Assembly: GCA_031282925.1 (NCBI GenBank)
Contig: JAITCT010000135.1
Location: 1-8,340 of the forward strand
Reading direction: 5' to 3'
Source of the DNA: Dysgonamonadaceae bacterium
Lineage (GTDB): Bacteria; Bacteroidota; Bacteroidia; Bacteroidales; Azobacteroidaceae
DNA length: 8,340 nt
The stretch's first letter is position 1; each line of letters starts with the position of its first letter. Shown in pieces: positions 5,969 to 8,340 of the stretch. The notes beneath the pieces are model-generated. The model was not told where the DNA came from. It worked only from the letters and a program-made list of their open reading frames with translations, and did no database searches. Position numbers and translations under genes: made by a program.

Positions 5969-6724
5969 ATGAAATTTTTAGGTATCATTCCCGCGCGGTA
6001 CGCATCAACCCGTTTTCCCGGCAAACCGCTGGCGGATATTGCCGGTAAACCGATGATACAGCGGGTTTACGAACGGGTTGCAGGATTGGCGGACGAAGTC
6101 TGCGTGGCAACCGACGACGACCGGATTTTCCAAACCGTCTGCAATTTCGGAGGAAAAGCCGTGATGACCTCGCCCGATCATCGAAGCGGAACCGACCGCT
6201 GTTACGAAGCGCTGACAAAAACCAAAGGGATTTTCGATGTTGTCATCAACATTCAAGGCGATGAGCCTTTCATTAAACCTTCCCAGATTGAGTTGCTTAA
6301 AGATTGTTTTGAAGACGGGAAAACGCAAATCGCCACTTTGGTCAAACCGTTTCCCGATGATGTGCATTTTGACGTACTGTTCAGCCCCAATACGCCGAAA
6401 GTGATTTTGAATAAGAACAGGGAAGCGATTTATTTCAGCCGCTCGGTCATCCCCTATATTCGCGGGGAACATCATACCGAATGGCTGAAATTATTTACGT
6501 TTTATAAACACATAGGTATTTATGCTTACAAATCCGATGTGTTGGGCGAGATTACCACATTGCCGCAGTCGCCGCTGGAATTGGCCGAATCGCTGGAACA
6601 ACTTCGCTGGATTGAAAACGGGTACTCCATCAAAGCGGGTATTACCGACGAAGAAACCACGGGCATCGATACGCCCGAAGATTTGGAAAAGGCAGTCGGG
6701 CAAATAAACGGGTTGACCGGTTAA
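5969..6724 (+). CDS. kdsB: CMP-Kdo synthetase (3-deoxy-manno-octulosonate cytidylyltransferase), 251 aa
   Basis: KdsB activates Kdo with CTP to give CMP-Kdo and pyrophosphate in the cytoplasm, supplying the sugar joined to lipid A in the LPS inner core. The nucleotidyltransferase fold begins with the signature [15 protein letters not shown] (7-21). Further family features are [10 protein letters not shown] (68-77), NIQGDEPFI (94-102, with the metal-binding Asp98), FSRSVIPY (156-163), KHIGIYAYK (180-188), [10 protein letters not shown] (209-218) and GIDTPEDLE (232-240, likely second metal Asp234). Length is standard for the family. An ATG at 5965 is out of frame; the ATG at 5969 gives the expected [10 protein letters not shown] start. 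No Shine-Dalgarno is seen. It is transcribed alone from a consensus promoter and runs tail to tail into cysS, overlapping by 4 nt. Confidence 0.97.
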   Translation: MKFLGIIPARYASTRFPGKPLADIAGKPMIQRVYERVAGLADEVCVATDDDRIFQTVCNFGGKAVMTSPDHRSGTDRCYEALTKTKGIFDVVINIQGDEPFIKPSQIELLKDCFEDGKTQIATLVKPFPDDVHFDVLFSPNTPKVILNKNREAIYFSRSVIPYIRGEHHTEWLKLFTFYKHIGIYAYKSDVLGEITTLPQSPLELAESLEQLRWIENGYSIKAGITDEETTGIDTPEDLEKAVGQINGLTG

Positions 6725-8211
6725 CGGGTTGCCGCCCTCAGCTTCCACTCAAACCCGTCCTTGGCGTCTTTGATTTCAAAGCCCAGGGCGGTCAATTCAT
6801 TCCTGATCTTGTCGGAAGTAGCCCAGTCTTTGTTTTGTTTGGCCTGCATCCTGATTTCCAGTAATATATCTACGGCTTTGGCAAATGCGTCATAAGGAAC
6901 ATTCCCGCCTTTCGATTCATTTTTAATGCCCAGCAATTCAAACAGGAACAAATCGAAAAAGCGTTTCAGGTCGCCGATGTTTTCTTTGGACAGCAAAATT
7001 TGTCCCGCCGCGGCCGAATTAATAATACGAGCAGCTTCAAACAGTTGGGCGATGACGATGGGCGTATTCAGGTCGTCGTTCATTGCTTCGCGGGCTTTGT
7101 TGAAAAGCCCTTGAATATCCGCACCGGAAGTTTCGCTTAACACAAAATCCTTGCTATCCAGCCTGGTGCAGGCTTCCAGCAGGCGGGCAAGGCCTTTTTC
7201 CGATGCTTGCAGCGCTTCATTGCTGAAATCGACCGTACTCCGGTAATGCGCCTGAAGGATGAAAAAGCGGACGGTCATCGGGGAATAGGCTTGCGTCAGC
7301 AAAGGATGATTGCCGGTGAAAAATCCTTCCAGGTTGATAAAATTACCCAAAGATTTGCCCATTTTTTGTCCGTTAACGGTAATCATGTTGTTGTGCATCC
7401 AGTATCTGACCGCCTGTTTACCGGTTGAGGCTACGCTCTGGGCGATTTCACATTCATGATGGGGGAAAATCAAATCCATTCCGCCGCCGTGAATATCGAA
7501 CTCTTCGCCCAAGTACTTCTTACCCATAGCCGTACACTCCAGATGCCAGCCGGGGAAACCCTCGCTCCAGGGCGAAGGCCAGCGCATAATGTGTTCGGGC
7601 GCCGCTTTTTTCCACAAAGCAAAATCCACCGGGTTGCGCTTTTCTTCCTGGCCTTCCAACTCGCGGGTAGTGTTGAGCATATCTTCGATATTTCGCCCGG
7701 ATAATATTCCGTAATGATATTTCCTGTTGTATTTTTCCACATCGAAATAGACCGAGCCTTCGCTTTCGTAGGCATATCCCCTGTCTAAAATATCTTTCAC
7801 CAGTTGGATTTGTTCGATGATATGACCGCTGGCATGAGGCTCTATGCCGGGCGGAAGCACATTCAGGGCATCCATCGCTTTGTGATAACGATTTAAATAA
7901 TATTGCACCACTTCCATAGGTTCGAGGTCATCCAAACGGGCTTTCTTTGCAATTTTGTCTTCCCCCGAATCGGCGTCGTCAACCAAATGTCCGACATCTG
8001 TTATATTCCTCACATAGCGCACCTTATATTTCAGGTGAGTTAAATAGCGGAAAAGAACGTCAAAGGTAATGGCGGGACGGGCATGTCCCAAATGCGGGTC
8101 GCCGTAAACCGTCGGGCCGCAGACATAAAGGCCTGCTCTCGGCGAATGCAAAGGCTTGAACAACTCTTTTTTCCGGCTTAGCGTATTATAAATTGACAGT
8201 TGATTTTCCAT
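6721..8211 (-). CDS. cysS: Cysteinyl-tRNA synthetase, 496 aa
   Basis: CysRS, a class I synthetase, attaches cysteine to tRNA-Cys in the cytoplasm. The HIGH motif is HLGH (40-43) in [11 protein letters not shown], and the KMSKS loop reads KMGKS (283-287) in [12 protein letters not shown]. The zinc site that selects cysteine is complete by alignment to the known enzymes: C31 (YVCGPTVY), C226 (HLECTAM), and H251 and E255 in FPHHECE. The Rossmann fold is followed by the helical DALR-type anticodon-recognition region (about 330-430) and a C-terminal tail with [21 protein letters not shown]. Length is normal and there is no break. ATG 8211 gives the expected N-terminus ([16 protein letters not shown]) and lies about 20 nt below a consensus promoter. 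The gene converges on kdsB with a 4-nt overlap. Confidence 0.98.
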   Translation of the reverse strand: MENQLSIYNTLSRKKELFKPLHSPRAGLYVCGPTVYGDPHLGHARPAITFDVLFRYLTHLKYKVRYVRNITDVGHLVDDADSGEDKIAKKARLDDLEPMEVVQYYLNRYHKAMDALNVLPPGIEPHASGHIIEQIQLVKDILDRGYAYESEGSVYFDVEKYNRKYHYGILSGRNIEDMLNTTRELEGQEEKRNPVDFALWKKAAPEHIMRWPSPWSEGFPGWHLECTAMGKKYLGEEFDIHGGGMDLIFPHHECEIAQSVASTGKQAVRYWMHNNMITVNGQKMGKSLGNFINLEGFFTGNHPLLTQAYSPMTVRFFILQAHYRSTVDFSNEALQASEKGLARLLEACTRLDSKDFVLSETSGADIQGLFNKAREAMNDDLNTPIVIAQLFEAARIINSAAAGQILLSKENIGDLKRFFDLFLFELLGIKNESKGGNVPYDAFAKAVDILLEIRMQAKQNKDWATSDKIRNELTALGFEIKDAKDGFEWKLRAATR

Positions 8212-8236
8212 CGGATACTGTATTAAAAATTTCCCG

Positions 8237-8267
8237 CAAATGTAGTGAGATTATTTAATTCTTACAA
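8237..8267 (-). promoter_or_regulatory. Promoter of cysS
   Basis: On the minus strand TTG (8267-8265), a 20-nt spacer, and TACATTTG (8244-8237) fit the Bacteroidota consensus; only the first T of the -33 TTTG is replaced by C. The predicted start, near 8231, leaves a leader of about 20 nt, too short for a riboswitch or T-box. Confidence 0.6.
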
Positions 8268-8277
8268 GTATCAGTTG

Positions 8278-8310
8278 CGCACAGGGTGCATTTCAAATTG
8301 TCGCTGTGCG
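8278..8310. repeat. 7-bp inverted repeat upstream of the cysS promoter
   Basis: CGCACAG (8278-8284) and CTGTGCG (8304-8310) are exact reverse complements around a 19-nt loop. They sit just upstream of the cysS -33 element. This could be a regulator-binding site or the end of a neighbouring transcript; no T tract follows, so a terminator is unlikely. Confidence 0.35.
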
Positions 8311-8312
8311 GT

Positions 8313-8321
8313 TGTGTATAA
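8313..8321 (-). promoter_or_regulatory. Single consensus DnaA-box match
   Basis: TGTGTATAA is the reverse complement of TTATACACA, an exact match to TTATNCACA. Only one such match was noticed outside coding sequence. One is expected by chance in roughly every fourth window of this size, so function is uncertain. Confidence 0.25.
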
Positions 8322-8340
8322 ACCTCATTTTCACCTTATT

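Noticed and set aside
7731..7742. TTTTCCACA-like sequence resembling a DnaA box (another near 7610)
   Set aside because: Both lie within the conserved cysS coding sequence, differ from TTATNCACA, and are explained by Lys/Val codons.
7470..7775. Frameshift or second gene within cysS
   Set aside because: The main frame is continuous, of normal length and keeps all motifs; the other frame is a shadow.

Overview
The window looks like chromosomal DNA of a Bacteroidota bacterium, most likely order Bacteroidales. Five gene products point there: a Bacteroidota-type DnaA, an ORF6N-domain protein, a MlaD/MCE protein with the C-terminal NPKRYV-F-S-F motif I associate with this phylum, KdsB (so the cell makes Kdo-containing LPS) and a CysRS with a KMGKS loop. 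Start codons lack Shine-Dalgarno sequences and sit behind A/T-rich leaders. Four genes also carry good matches to the Bacteroidota primary sigma promoter (TTTG, about 20 nt, TAnnTTTG). The species cannot be named from this sequence alone.

Layout, left to right. Positions 1-248 are A/T-rich and non-coding, with a possible terminator for a gene outside the window and a 28-nt-period direct repeat that forms the promoter of the next gene. Positions 249-1454 (+) encode a 401-residue secreted protein I do not recognise. Positions 1454-1515 hold a dispersed-type palindromic repeat. Then come, all on the minus strand, an ORF6N-domain gene (1553-2098), dnaA (2154-3548), a 340-nt non-coding stretch, a mlaD-like MCE gene (3889-4773) and an Amidase_3 cell-wall hydrolase (4841-5743). 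The last two form a probable operon transcribed amidase first. A 225-nt divergent promoter region separates the amidase from kdsB (5969-6724, +). kdsB converges on cysS (6721-8211, -), and the two stop codons share a TTAA. Positions 8212-8340 hold the cysS promoter, an inverted repeat and one consensus DnaA box.

Functionally this is core genome: replication initiation (dnaA), cysteine charging (cysS), and three envelope genes covering peptidoglycan hydrolysis (amidase), lipid trafficking (MCE) and LPS inner-core synthesis (kdsB). I see no CRISPR array, transposase, toxin-antitoxin pair, tRNA, rRNA or recognisable defence cluster, and I do not claim a new system.

The more unusual observations concern small repeats interacting with genes. 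A palindromic GC-rich element appears to be translated as the first 35 or so residues of the amidase. A tandem direct repeat places identical TTTG cores at the -33 and -7 positions of a promoter. Competing hairpins lie in the amidase/mlaD junction. A dispersed repeat abuts, and may supply, the stop codon of the secreted orphan protein.
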